A DNA stretch of 64,000 nt from Fallopia convolvulus. Lineage: Eukaryota; Streptophyta; Magnoliopsida; Caryophyllales; Polygonaceae. This document shows positions 32,625 through 44,139 of the stretch, one piece after another. The stretch spans positions 41,507,106 through 41,571,105 of the forward strand of contig OZ024720.1 of NCBI GenBank assembly GCA_964016875.1, read 5' to 3'. The notes below the pieces were generated by a model, which saw only the letters and a list, made by a program, of their open reading frames with translations, had not been told where the DNA came from and did no database searches. Position 1 is the stretch's first letter. Each line of letters begins with the position of its first letter. The position numbers and the translations under genes were made by a program.

Positions 32625-34186
32625 TTAATCCCACCAAACAGGGCTAACTGTCACAAGCCATTGAATGCTAAGGATGACATCAAAACAGTCAAGTGGAACG
32701 GTGCGTAGATCAGCAGTGTACTCCATGCCTTGCATAGACCATTTGAAGTTGGTACATTTGAATGTGGAGAGAAGCTTACCACCGATAGCAGCTTTGACCA
32801 GTAATGGAGGTGCTGGTTGTAAGATGCAGCCCAAAGTTTTTGCAATTTCCAGGTCAATGAAGCTATGGGAGCTGCCAGGGTCAATTAATATGCTGATTGT
32901 AGTGCTGCCATAATTGCATGTCACCCGCATACAATTGTAGGCAACTGTACCACTCATGGCATTAACCGAAATTTGATATACTTGCCCGGTTGCTGGTTCT
33001 GCAGTATCATCAATGTGCTCACCAGGTTGCAAAGTTGGAGCTACATCATACACTTCTTCAGTTTCTAACATATATATTTGATCCCGTTTGTGTTTGAGGT
33101 GATGACCAGGTGTAAAAGGCTCGTCACAAAACATACACATCCCCTTAGATTTTTGTTCTTGCATCTCCTCATAAGACACTCGTTTGGCCTGTTTGGGTGG
33201 TTCAACAGTGTTTGGTTTAGAGGCAGGGAGGTTGAGTAGTTTGGGTTGGGGAAATTTGTGCGGTTCTGGGCTGGGAAGAAGGGATGGACTCTTTTGAGGG
33301 GGAAAAGGCTTGTAAGGGTAGGAAGGTTTGTTTGACGTTGTGAAGCAATGGGAGGGTTTTTGTGGAGACAGGGCAAGACAAGATTCGTACAGCTTAGCAA
33401 GCCGAGCAGCCTCAGCCACAGTTGCTGGCTTGAACTGTCGGATATGGGCCTGTAAATGCGGTTGCAAATTGGCCAGAAAAATACTCAAGGCTTGAGCAGC
33501 AGGCAGATGCAGTTTAGTTAAAGCACATTCAAAGCTATCAAAGTAATCATCCACAGATTCAAGTTGTTTCAGGTTCACAAGATCAGTAAGAGGGTCATCA
33601 AATAAGTCACCAAAACGAGTAGAAATGTCGATTACATATTCAGTCCAAAGAGGGAACTCACCATTCTTACCCCGAATGTAATTGTGGTGCCATTGGAGCG
33701 CCTTATCTTCCAAGTGCAGTGACGCCAAACGGACTTTGAGCTCAGGCATAGTGTTGTCCAACGAGAAGAATTGCTCGCACTTATAGAGCCATTCTTTCAG
33801 ATGTGTCCCGTTGAACTTGGGAAACTCGATTTTTGCCAACCGTGCCGCCAATCCACCGGGAAAAGATGAGTTTCCTTGTGTGGTTATAATCGGACCACGA
33901 TTGTGCTGGAATCCCCCAGATCGTTGCGTATCGGGAGGGTCGGGCTCGAGCGTGACCGGAATAGGAGTTGGAGACGAGGTATCTCCTGTTGCGGTCGCCG
34001 TTAACGGTGAAGACGGTGGTCGAAAGGACATCGACAGTCCGACGAGCAAGTTTTTGAGCTCTGCTCTTTAGCCATGGCTTCCATTTTCTGAGTTGTTTCC
34101 TGGTGTTGCTGGGCACTATTTGCTTGCGACTCCTCAAATTGCTTGTTGAGCTCTTGGAGAGACTGGTTCCGTGTTTCGTTCACCAT
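32625..34186 (-). pseudogene. gag-pro: chromovirus D gag-protease with early frameshift and terminal stop
   Basis: The natural start is probably MVNETRNQSLQELNKQFEES at 34186, a coiled segment. A frameshift near 34050 passes to the long frame (34049-32625). That frame has the gag core (KIEFPKFNGTHLKEWLYKCE), a CCHH-like knuckle (CMFCDEPFTPGHHLKH) and a protease with LIDPGSSHSFID. It ends SPVWWD then TAA, where related elements read through into pol in the same frame. That TAA and the frameshift are the main breaks. Confidence 0.88.
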
Positions 34187-34210
34187 GATTGCTTAGGTCG
34201 CAGGATTGAA

Positions 34211-34225
34211 GGGCTCTGATACCAC
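34211..34225 (-). other. PBS, initiator tRNA-Met
   Basis: On the minus strand, TGGTATCAGAGCC follows the 5' LTR. Confidence 0.88.
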
Positions 34226-34586
34226 TGAGAACGGAAAACGAATTGGCAAGTAGGATAGCAATGAATCAACCCAAAAGAGATTGAATACCAATCTGGATTT
34301 GGGCTCACAAGTTCAGAGATCGATTGAAGGAAGAAAATCAATCTGGAGAACTCTTGCGAGAAACGGAAGTGAAGAGAGCATGAGGTTGGTGTGTTGGGAA
34401 TAATTTTCTGATTGCCCATGTCAGAGCAGGCCACATGCCTCAAATACATCCAAAACAGCCTAACGGCCAAGTGAGCCGGAACAAACCGGTTTTAGGAAAG
34501 CTTTAGGTACAACCGGATAAAACCGGGTTAAGCTACTAAATTCAGACTTGAAATATAAAGTAACACTTTAATATTATATTGTAACA
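34226..34586 (-). mobile_element. chromovirus D 5' LTR
   Basis: 361 bp, five differences from the other LTR. TATAT follows at 34587-34591. Confidence 0.92.
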
Positions 34587-34639
34587 TATATAGACTTATA
34601 CATATACTTTAATTATAAAAGTAACATCTCACACATAAG

Positions 34640-34987
34640 TAGAGCTGTCAAACGGGTCGATCAGGTTGGGTTCGGGTCCGGTTATTTTGGGTTCGGGTTA
34701 AGTCAGGTTCGGGTCATAAAGGGTCATTGGTCAAATCTTATTAAAATATTATTTTATTTAAAAATGACATTTAACAATAATCTATTATTTTCAAAAATAT
34801 TATTTATCTTCTAAAAATATAAAAAATCGGGTCAACCCAACGGGTTTCGGGTTTGAACCCAAAGGGTTTCGGGTCTATCGGGTTCGGTTTATTTTTTGTT
34901 TCAGGTTCAAACATTTGGGTCTTGACCCTAAAATTTTTGGGCGGTTCAGGTCAATTTTTCGGTTCGGTTCAACTTTTGACAACTCTA
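34640..34987. mobile_element. hAT-type MITE, 348 bp
   Basis: Ends TAGAGCTGTCAAA and TTTGACAACTCTA are near-perfect inverted repeats. The 8-bp duplication CACATAAG flanks both sides (34632-34639, 34988-34995). The interior is GGGTTCGGGT-rich and has no gene. Confidence 0.92.
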
Positions 34988-35637
34988 CACATAAGGGACG
35001 ACAAATAGCAAAGCCCTATGAAAATTTATGTCCATAAAAATAAAATCATAGAGATCTTACCTATTTATAGTTTCATATTTACCATAGAAAAATTGCGGTA
35101 CATATATCTCGCGTACTAATATAATTATATAATATTAAAGTTTCTCACGTACTAATATAGTGTGTACACATTGCATATTTTTAAAAAGTAAAAGATCATG
35201 TACTAATGTATTATGTACAATTATTATTTAATTATTATAAGAACTTAAAAAATTATATAATATTAAACTTTATGAATTTATGTCCATAACGATTGAATAG
35301 TAGAGATTACGTTCTAATATAACTATATAATATTAAAAAAAATTCATAAAAATAAATAGTATATGACTATATATATTAAAATTTTATTCATAAAGATAAA
35401 TAGTAGATATAACATGTACTAATTTAGTGTGTAAGGAATTACAGATCACTTACTAATATATTACATGCAATTATTAATAACATTAGCAATATTATTATAT
35501 TATATATTTTTGAGGATTGTAAATACTAAAATTATGAAGGGTAAAGGAGTAAATTGAAAAATTAAGAAGCTGATGTGGCATAATTAAGAGATTGACAAAT
35601 AGGATAGAGGGATTCGAGTTTAGTAATAGTATATAGA

Positions 35638-36005
35638 TTTAAATGTGAATTTAATATTGAAATATTATTTCCCCTTAATTAATTAAATTTTAGTTGCCAT
35701 TATGCTATGCTTTTATAAATTTTTAATATTATACTATGAGAATCATAATAATAATTAAACTCTCTATTTTAGAGACACAATTAAATAAAAAATAACAATT
35801 TCTTTTATATAGAAATAGCGGCTATTACAAGTCCTACCTATCCTAAACATCAAAATCAAAACAAAAAATTCGTCAAAAAATGTTACGTATACTTATTAGG
35901 AAAAAATGGGGAAAGGGACTTCCTACTTATTAGGATTGAACCTGTAACCTATTAGAACACTCAAAAAGTAAGGGCCCAACCAACTGGGCTGCTTTGAAAC
36001 TGTGA
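35638..36005. other. AT-rich spacer with a SINE-like head
   Basis: No gene. On the minus strand, an A-box-like AGCCCAGTTGGTTGGGC (35973-35991) and a B box AGGTTCAATCC (35933-35943) suggest a tRNA-derived SINE whose body runs left. Confidence 0.5.
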
Positions 36006-36019
36006 TAAATTTCCCAGCA

Positions 36020-36240
36020 CTATACTATTGATGAGGGACCAACTAGCAAGGATGTACAAGTGCCAATCATAGAAGACGGATACATGACTCGGTCTAGTGC
36101 CAAGTAGTTACAAGCTGATTTGGTCGGGTTAGTAATTCATTGTAAGGCACTTTTCAAGAATCCTACATCTTCTCACCAGTCTTTGGTGATGATTCAAGCC
36201 AAGAGTGATGAGCCATAGCAAAGCTGGCTATGGGAGAGCC
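36020..36240 (+). pseudogene. C-terminal end of a Ty3/gypsy polyprotein
   Basis: Reading DEGPTSKDVQVPIIEDGY then MTRSSAK*LQADL resembles the GPxTRSRAK tail found at the end of some plant gypsy polyproteins. One internal stop. It lies just before an LTR that is itself followed by a PBS, so it belongs to a neighbouring copy of element C. Confidence 0.45.
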
Positions 36241-36301
36241 AGACTTCACGAGCGGCGCGCCTCTTAGCGCCAACACTTCTTATCCACGGCGCACCTTGAC
36301 T

Positions 36302-36846
36302 TGTCTAGGCGTGTTGTCTATTTTAATTGCATTTTTATGTTATTTCTTTTTAAAGCCAAAGGTAGTTTATTTTATGTATATTTCAGCCTTTTAAGAGTTA
36401 GTATTTAAGGGCTGAAACCAACTTGTTTTAGACAACTTGCTCATTTGTTGAAAACAGAACTCTTCGCATTCGAGAGCTCCTTAGGAGGGTTTCGAGTGGA
36501 TCATTGTCATTGCAGCTTGGTTTGTGTTGGATTATGTCTATCCATCCATAGATTTGGTGTTTTCCAAGCATTCACACGCATCCTCTTGGTGTTCTATGAT
36601 TTCGATCTTAGTATGTCAAGTTGTAGGAAGATTGGTCCTCATTCTGATAATTTGGGTGCTTGAGACTTGATTTTCTTGTGTCTAGCTTGAGCTTGAGAGG
36701 TTATTCTTCACACCTCTATTGATTTAGTTGTTGTTCTTCTTGTTTGTGTCTTCTTCCTTTGTTTGTTGATTAATTTGCGTCATGCCTTGTTGTTGTTGGC
36801 CGAGGTGTTAGAAGATCAGACATCTTTCGGGTTAATCCCTGTATCA
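36302..36846 (+). mobile_element. LTR of element C (left border uncertain)
   Basis: The right border is fixed by the PBS. The TATA-like TATTTAAGGGCTG lies near 36402. The left end may be TGTCTAGGCG at 36302. Confidence 0.6.
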
Positions 36847-36849
36847 AAT

Positions 36850-36861
36850 TGGTATCAGAGC
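36850..36861 (+). other. PBS of element C, initiator tRNA-Met
   Basis: TGGTATCAGAGC, three bases after the LTR end. Confidence 0.85.
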
Positions 36862-37257
36862 TTCTGGTTTACCAACACCATCATCAACTCCTTCTTCATC
36901 AATTCTGCCATTGCAGTCGTCTACAAAAACCAAAAATAAGAGTCAAGCCAAGCACATTCCTTGGCTAGTTATTGCATTCTCGTTTCTCCTTTTGATTGAT
37001 GTCTTGCACTCGTGTTTGCTGAAAATTGTGATTTCTGATCAAACACCATCTTTCCACCACCACATCCAAGCCATCACCACCAGTTGAACACCAAACCGTC
37101 ACCTTTCATCTAGTTGTGCTGAAATTAGGCTGAGTTTAATCAAACACGCCCTAACTAGCTCAACTTCCTCCAAGTAACCACCATCTCCACTACTTCAAAA
37201 AAAACCACCCATCCACCTTTAATATTAGTCAGCCACGTTTTTGTTTAATTTAATTTA

Positions 37258-37920
37258 AGAAGGGGAGAAAGAAAATTCAAAATACCATATATATCTCCTT
37301 TTTAATAGCTGACTAATTCAAACCTCCAACAAACTCTATTCCAGCCAAAGATCCATGCCCCCACCCCTACTTTCACTCAACCACTCCTATTATCACTCCA
37401 CCTTATTTCTCCCTTCCAACCACTTCTACCACATCTCCATTTTTTGTTTTTTTTTTAATTTTTGCACAATAGCATAATATAAGAAGGGGAGAAAGAAAAT
37501 TCAAAATACCATATATCTCTCCTTTTTAATAGCTGACTAATTCAAACCTCCAACAAACTCTATTCCAGCCAAAGATCCATGCCCCCACCCCTACTTTCAC
37601 TCAACCACTCCTATTATCACTCCACCTTATTTCTCCCTTCCAACCACTTCTACCACATCTCCATTTTTTTTTTTTTTTAATTTTTGCACAATAGCATAAT
37701 ATAAGAAGGGGAGAAAGAAAATTCAAAATACCATATATCTCTCCTTTTTAATAGCTGACTAATTCAAACCTCCAACAAACTCTATTCCAGCCAAAGATCC
37801 ATGCCCCCACCCCTACTTTCACTCAACCACTCCTATTATCACTCCACCTTATTTCTCCCTTCCAACCACTTCTACCACATCTCCATTTTTTTTTTAATTT
37901 TTTCACAATAGCATAATATT
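37258..37920. repeat. three ~222-bp tandem repeats in the leader of C
   Basis: AAGAAGGGGAGAAAG begins near-identical units at about 37258, 37480 and 37704. Differences are mostly in the T tract. The rest of 36862-38526 has no gene. Confidence 0.92.
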
Positions 37921-38526
37921 TGCTATTTCTAGTATATTTTTTGCACACAAAAAAGAGAGAGAAAAAGAAATTAAAAAATTAAAAAAAAAAAAGAGAAAAA
38001 GAAATTCGGAAATAAAAAAAAGAGAAGAAAGAAAATATCAGATTTTGCATTTGTCTTTGTCGTATTGTTTGTAAAGGTGCATTTCATTGTTGATACGTTT
38101 GCTAAGTGTGGAGATCTCTCATTCACTCTCTTTAACCCAAAGCCACGTCCTTGCCTTCTTGAAATCACAATTGAAGCTCACAACCGCTTGGCTTAAATCA
38201 GCCAGAGTGCAATTCTAGAGTCTCTTAGGATTGTCAACAATTCCTTTCTTGCATCTTTGATACATTCGAGTACATATTTCGAGCATAGTAGTTATTCCAC
38301 ACTTGTTTTAATTTCGGCCAAGAAGTATTACTAATCCTCTTGATTTGGTTGTTGTGTGTTGCTAGAACCACTAAAATCCCATTGGAATTTGGCCTACTCA
38401 ACATAGATTGAAACAACGGGCTCATTTACATTAACAAGAGAGGATAAACACTTGGGTTAAACAAGTGGGAAGCTGAGTTTTTGTTTTGGTTTATACTAAC
38501 CTCACGAGTTTGTTTAGTGTGTTACT

Positions 38527-39600
38527 ATGTCTCGATTAGGTTCACAAGATGGTTCGGATCCCGTCTCCCCAAAAGTGTTCAACATGCTCAATGCTATGAA
38601 TGCCATCACTCGATTGATGGAACGAGTGGTGGCCTTGGAGAGTAACCCATCCTGCTCCAACCGAGCTCCACCCATTGCCAACCAACTCCTACCACCGGTA
38701 CAAGATGGAACCTCCCATCCAAGGGAAGAAAATATCCTTCAACCCCCTCGAATTTTTGCTCAAAATGTACCTCTTAATGAACTCCCCTCTCCACGAGAGA
38801 GGCGAGAATGAACTATTGAGTTTCGTGGATTTTAGGAACAAGGGAGGAATCAGAGGCATGATGAATATGACGCCTATGAGGAGTTTGGAGATGATGAATG
38901 GGAGAGAGGGTCCTATCATGGAAACCAACAAAGGAGGTCATGTGAAGAGGATGGCATTGGCAAAATCAAATTCAAGATTCCAACTTTTGAAGAAAAGTGT
39001 GATCCGGACGCTTACATGGAGTGGGAAACTAAGATTGAACAAATATGGAGCTGCCACAATTTTCCCGAGGCCAAGAAAGCTCAATTGGCTGCCCTTGAAT
39101 TCACCGGATATGCCTTCATTTGGTGGGAAAACTTGGTGAAAGAGAGGAGGAGCTAGATACAGCCGTGTTAACATGGGCTCAAATGAGGGCCTTGATGAGG
39201 ACAAGATTTGTGCCTCAACATCACTCTCGTGAGCTAAGACAAAGGCTGGAAAATTTGAGGCAAAACTCAATGAGTGTTGAAGAGACATTCAATGCCATGC
39301 AAATGGAAATGGTAAGAGCCAATGTGGTGGAAGATGAGGAATCCCCAATGGCTAGGTTCCTTCGAGTTCTTCATACTAACTTAGCTAATGAAATTGATCT
39401 TTATCCATATAATACTTTAACTGAATTGCTTCATTTAGCTATTAAGGTAGAGTAGAAGACCAAAGCTAGGAACCAAGGTGGAAACTACATGGGAAATCAA
39501 TCCCATTCATGGAAGACCAGCCGTGGTGGCTCATCTTTTGGAAAGGACTCCATGCAAGCTAAGGAGAAGGGGAACGTAGCTGGTTAACAAAGTGAGCAAG
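38527..39600 (+). pseudogene. gag: element C gag remnant
   Basis: Start MSRLGSQDGSDPV. The core has DPDAYMEWETKIEQIWSC and GYAFIWWENLV, then after a frameshift RTRFVPQHHSRELRQRL. In-frame stops lie at 38809 and 38833, with a frameshift near 39140. It is too broken to make a protein. Confidence 0.82.
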
Positions 39601-39679
39601 GAGGTTGAGGCACGGCGCCAATGGGAAGCTCACCATCATCCACAAGGGCACCAAATGGGGTTTCTGCAGCCCCTAAGTG

Positions 39680-40330
39680 AAGTAATTCTAACACCTCTAT
39701 TAGAGCTAGGGACATTGTATGCTTTAAGTGTCAAGGTAGGGGTCATATGATGAAGGATTTTCCTAATACGAAAACACTCTTGATTAATCACTTGGGTCAA
39801 TATGAATTTGAAGATGAATGTGGTGATCATGATGATTGTGTCAATGATGTGAATCTGGTTGCTTATAATGAATATGATGAGGATAAAATAGAATATGAGC
39901 ATGGAGAGAGATTAATAGCTAGGAGAGCCTTACATGCTAAACCAGATCCATGTGATGATACTCAAAGGAAAAATATGTTTCATACTCGTTGTTTAATAAA
40001 AGGAAAAGTGTGCAATGTGATTATGATAGTGGAAGTTGTTGTAATATAGATGGCATGGAAATGGTTCAATAACTACAACTTTCAACATCCTATCACCCTA
40101 AGCCAAATAAACTGCATTGGATGAATGGTTGTGGTGCATCAAAAGTGAGTAAGCAAGTTAAGGTATCTATCAAGTTAGGACATTATGAAGATGAAGTGAT
40201 ATGTGAAGTTTTGCCTATGCAAGCTTGCCACTTACTTTTAGGTCGTCCTTGGCAGTTTGATAGAAAAGTTGTTCATGATAGTTTCACTAACTGACATTCT
40301 TTTGTGTTTATTGGAAAGAATTTTTTGTTC
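39680..40330 (+). pseudogene. element C knuckle and protease remnant
   Basis: CFKCQGRGHMMKDF is a CCHC knuckle whose last Cys became Phe. The following LHWMNGCG, KVSKQVKVSIKLG and HLLLGRPWQFDRK are protease signatures in broken frames. Confidence 0.7.
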
Positions 40331-41095
40331 CAACCTATGACACCTACACAGGTTTTGGATGAGTATGCGAAGAAGAACAAGGTAAGTGAAGGGGAGGAGG
40401 AAAATGGGAAGAAAGGGAAGGCTCAATCGAGTCAGCCTACTACTATCCCACATTCCTCTAATGTTCTTTTAGCTTCCAAGAGGGAGCTTGAGAATGAGTA
40501 TTTAGATGGAGACACAACACTCATGCTCTTGTGTAAGGATCTTAGTTTGATGAGTGATGAGCTTAAAGCTACATTACCCCCACATGTAGAAGGGTTAGTT
40601 GAGGAGTACAATGATGTATTTCCCAAAGACATACCCCTTGGCCTACCCCCAATTAGAGGAATTGAGATTCAAATTGACCTCATTCTCGGGGCTACATTAC
40701 CAAATAGGCCAGCCTATAGAATGAATCCTAAGGAGACTCATGAAGTCCAATCCCAAGTCAAAGAGTTATTGGACAAGGGATACATTAGGGAAAGTTTAAG
40801 TCCTTGTATTGTTCCGGTGTTGTTAGTGCCTAAGAAAGATAACACATGGTGAATGTGTGTCGATTGTAGGGCTATTAACAACATCACAGTCAAGTATAGG
40901 CACCCCATTCCTCGTCTAGATGATATGCTAGATGAATTACATGGAGCCACTATCTTTTCTAAGATAGATTTGAAAAGTGGCTACCATCAAATAAGGATGA
41001 AGGAAGGGAATGAATGGAAGACATCATTCAAGATCAAAGAGATTCAAGAATGGTCAACGCCCACTTCCATAGGACAAGTGTGTAGTTTCCATTGA
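40304..41095 (+). pseudogene. element C RT with its centre deleted
   Basis: DIPLGLPPIRGIEIQIDL and VPVLLVPKKDNTW, then a stop (40850-40852), then MCVDCRAINNITVKYRHPIP and KIDLKSGYHQIRM. The text then jumps from SFKIK to EIQEWSTP, so roughly 85 residues including the YxDD site are gone. Confidence 0.85.
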
Positions 41096-41600
41096 CTATC
41101 CAACTTCTATCGGCGCTTCGTCAAGGATATCAACACCATTGCTACCCCTTTGACCAAGATTACCAAGAAGAGGAGCGAGTTCAAGTGGGACAAGGCACAT
41201 AGAGGGCCTTCAACACCCTCAAGCTCAGATTGACGCAAGCCCCTTTGCTAGCTTTGCCTGACTTCAATTGACCTTTCGAGGTGGAATGTGATGCAAACGG
41301 CATTGGCATCGGCGGCGTCCTCATGCAAGAAGGTAAGCCCATTGCCTATTTTTCTGAAAAATTGAAAGGATCATGCTTAAACTACTCTACCTATGATAAA
41401 GAGCTACATGCATTGTTTAGAGTACTTAAGACATGGCAACACTACTTAGCACTTAGAGAATTTGTTTTGAAAACCGGTCATGAATCTCTAAAACATTTTA
41501 AAAGTCAAGACAAATTGGATAGGAGGCATGGTAGATGGATGGAATTCATTGAAACATTTCCATATGTTATCAAATATAAAAAGGGAAAAGAAAATGGTTG
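41096..41600 (+). pseudogene. element C RT end and RNase H
   Basis: FYRRFVKDINTIATPLTKI lies in a broken frame, then the RNase H frame (from 41281) has ECDANGIGIGGVLMQEGKPI, YDKELHAL and TGHESLKHF (TDHE is expected, so one Asp is lost). Confidence 0.82.
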
Positions 41601-42735
41601 ATGAGGCCCTTTCTAGAAGACATGTTCTATTAACCACATTAGACTCCAAAGCCCTAGGATTTGTTTATATTAAGGAGTTATATGCGAATGGTGTTGATTT
41701 TGGTGAAGTGTATAAAGCATGTGTTGAGAATGGTGCTTTTAACAAGTTTTACTTGCATGATGGATTCCTTTTCAAAGTTGACAAAGTGTGTATTCCTAGG
41801 TGTTCCTTACGCTTATTGCTTGTAGAAGAAGCCCATAAGGGCACTTTAATGGAACACTTCGGTAGTGATAAAACATATCACATGATGTCTACTCATTTCT
41901 TTTAACCTCCTATGCTTAGAGATGTTGAGCATCATATCAAATGTTGTTTAGAATGTTTAAAGGCCAAGTCTAGGTTAATACCACACACTTTTTACGGCCC
42001 TTTGCCCATTCCCAACCCCCCTTTGGGAAGACATTATAGTTGGTTTACCTAGGACAAGAAGGGGTAGAGATTCAATCATTGTTGTAGTTGATCGTTTTTC
42101 TAATATGGCACACTTCATAGCTTTTCATAAGACCGATGATGCTTGTAATGTAGCTGAATTGTTCTTTAGAGAGGTCGTGAGGTTGCATGGTGTGCCTAGG
42201 ACTATAGTGAGTGATAGGGATGTCAAGTTCTTAAGCTGTTTTTGGAAGACACTTTGGAACAAGCTAGGAACTAAGTTACTATTTTCTACCTCAAACATCC
42301 GGGCAAACTAAGGTTACTAATACGATTTTGACTATAATCCGTAGAGCTATCATTAGGAAAAACTTGAAACTATGGGAAGATGTTTTGCCACGTGTAGAAT
42401 TTGCATACAATAGGGCCATGCATTCATCGACAGGTTTAACCCCCTTTGAGTGTGTATATGGAACTAACTCGCTAACCCCTTTTGATCTTACCCCATATCC
42501 TTTGAGGGAGAAAGAGAGCTTTGATGCAGGTAAGCAGGTTGAGTTCATTAAGGATCTGCATAGAAGAACAAAGGCACGACTTATGCAAAAGGCCGATTGC
42601 AACCTAATAAGGAACAACAAGGGGCGCAAACGAATCATTTTACAACCCGGTCACTTAGTGTGGGCACATCTAAGGAAGGAAAGATTTCCCAATTAGCGTA
42701 AATCCAAGTTGTCTCCATGAGGAGATGGTCCATTC
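41601..42735 (+). pseudogene. element C integrase, truncated
   Basis: EAHKGTLMEHFG belongs to the zinc domain and CCLECLKAK to its Cys pair. The core has VRLHGVPRTIVSDRDVKFLS and later RVEFAYNRAMHSSTGLTPFE. Several stops occur. It ends at FPN*RKSKLSP*GDGPF, then switches to unrelated minus-strand sequence. Confidence 0.8.
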
Positions 42736-42992
42736 ACCAAGGGCTGGATATTGCACTGCACGTGTAGGTTGATTTAGATTAGGAGCTGTCAAGCTCTCAA
42801 GAGTAACTCGTGGATCTCCAATTGTTCGGCTTCCTTGTAGTAGTGCATGCACAACTCGGCGAGTTCTGAAATGAGTCCGTTCAATTTCTGGATAAAAAAC
42901 AAGAGGTGAATTATTAGTAGCACGGGTGTGAACGATAAGACAGGTTCACACCAAAATTGGCACAAAAATCACACAAAAAGAACAATATTGCC
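42735..42992 (-). pseudogene. gag: family B gag N-terminal fragment
   Basis: On the minus strand, the reading VHALLQGSRTIGDPRVTLES followed by LTAPNLNQPTRAVQYPAL resembles the start of Athila gag proteins. It is cut at about 42735 where element C begins. Confidence 0.6.
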
Positions 42993-43010
42993 TCCCCAGC
43001 AATGACGCCA
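42993..43010 (-). other. family B PBS, tRNA-Asp type, decayed
   Basis: On the minus strand, TGGCGTCATTGCTGGGGA differs from the A2 PBS at three sites, all transitions in CpG or CpNpG context. Confidence 0.75.
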
Positions 43011-43013
43011 ATT

Positions 43014-44139
43014 TGATAACGGTGAAATGGTGTGCAAATCACGGCTATGCAAAATAGTCCCAACAAACCTAAAGATTGTAGTCTTAGGGAAATAAGGGTC
43101 GAATCCGCAGGGAGGTAGATTGTTTTTGTATGATTTTAATGTCAATTGTAGTAACAAAAGGGGTTTGTAAATTAAACTAATTACTAAACATGCAAAAACT
43201 AGTACAAAAATTAAAGTTGGAGTTTTTACCAAATTGGGAAAACACTTAGTCAAACAAAGATCCACATTTGTATGACAAGATGGTCATCGATTTCACTCAA
43301 TAACGGATGCATATGGAATTCCAATTCCTCTTCAAAGATAATTAATAATACAACCAGATACTATCAATTCTAACTAATTAAATAACCCTGAAACTATCAA
43401 GATTCAATTCAAAAGCACCAATAAGAATAGGAATATAGCCATGGTACAATTCTAGAATAAAACAACCAGTTTTTATACTAGAATGCAATTCAACTCTCTT
43501 CTGCAATAGACTAGCACAACCAGATACTAGTACAATGCAGTTTGCTACTATGAAATAGAGAAACTCAACCAGTAATTACTCTAGATCTAGCAATAGAGAT
43601 TCAATAACAACAGCCCTAGAAATTGTTGAAACCAATCACATAAACAATTCAATCAAGAGAGTAGAATAATCCCATGCAATAGATAAAGAGTAGAAATCTC
43701 ACAACTGAAAGTCAAAACAAAGGCTTCAAACTGTCTGACTAAGAAATAGCGCTTAGTTCTCCATGAAATTGAAAAACTCTAAAAGTGTGAAAAGTAGAAT
43801 GAATAATAGATGAGAGGTGAAACTCCCATAACCTAATATATATAGCTAGGTATAAAAGTATCTCCAAAAATACATAAATCTCGGAATAAAGCTGATAGAA
43901 AAGGAGCCAATCGGAATAAAACACGTGACACATAAGAGATTTGCGACTGTTAGGGGCGGCGGGTGCCGCCATTACCAGAACGCGATTTTCAGCTTCTCTT
44001 CAATCCAGCTCTAAAACTCCAATAATATGCATCTTCGAGTCTTCTTCTCTTAGCCGTAGAAAGTCTTCAAAACCACCTAAAAACACCATAAATGTATTCT
44101 AAAACCCCTCCTAAATACACAACATATATGTGCATATCA
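43014..44139 (-). mobile_element. family B LTR B1 (5' LTR of a minus-strand element)
   Basis: TGATAACGG to TGCATATCA on the plus strand, 1126 bp. TATA-like ATATATAT lies at about 43838. The GC-rich motif GGGGCGGCGGGTGCCGCC lies at 43953-43970. The right flank is ACACA. Confidence 0.85.

Larger units (their letters stand above)
29197..34586 (-). mobile_element. chromovirus D (Ty3/gypsy, possibly Reina clade), 5.39 kb
   Basis: Two 361-bp LTRs with five differences, TSD TATAT, an initiator-tRNA-Met PBS, gag-protease, pol with chromodomain, and a PPT. Small size, short LTRs and a chromodomain suggest Reina. The low LTR divergence makes it one of the youngest insertions here. Confidence 0.93.
29011..35637 (-). 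mobile_element. non-autonomous Helitron, about 0.9 kb without nested insertions
   Basis: On the minus strand it starts TCTATATACTATTACTAAAC (at 35637, preceded by A) and ends with a hairpin AATCGTGCATGACACGATT (29023-29041) followed by GGGTCTTGCTAG and T. These are the TC start, the subterminal hairpin, the CTRR end and the A|T target of Helitrons. No Rep/helicase is present. A chromovirus and a hAT MITE sit inside. The very AT-rich DNA at 34996-35637 belongs to it. Confidence 0.65.
36302..42735 (+). mobile_element. decayed Ty3/gypsy element C
   Basis: LTR, PBS, a long leader, gag, protease, RT, RNase H and integrase in plus order, with many stops, frameshifts and a deletion in the RT. Its 3' end is lost at a junction with B near 42735. 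Confidence 0.85.

Noticed and set aside
36445..36663. Small plus-strand frame of 72 codons
   Set aside because: It lies wholly inside the element C LTR and has no conserved features.
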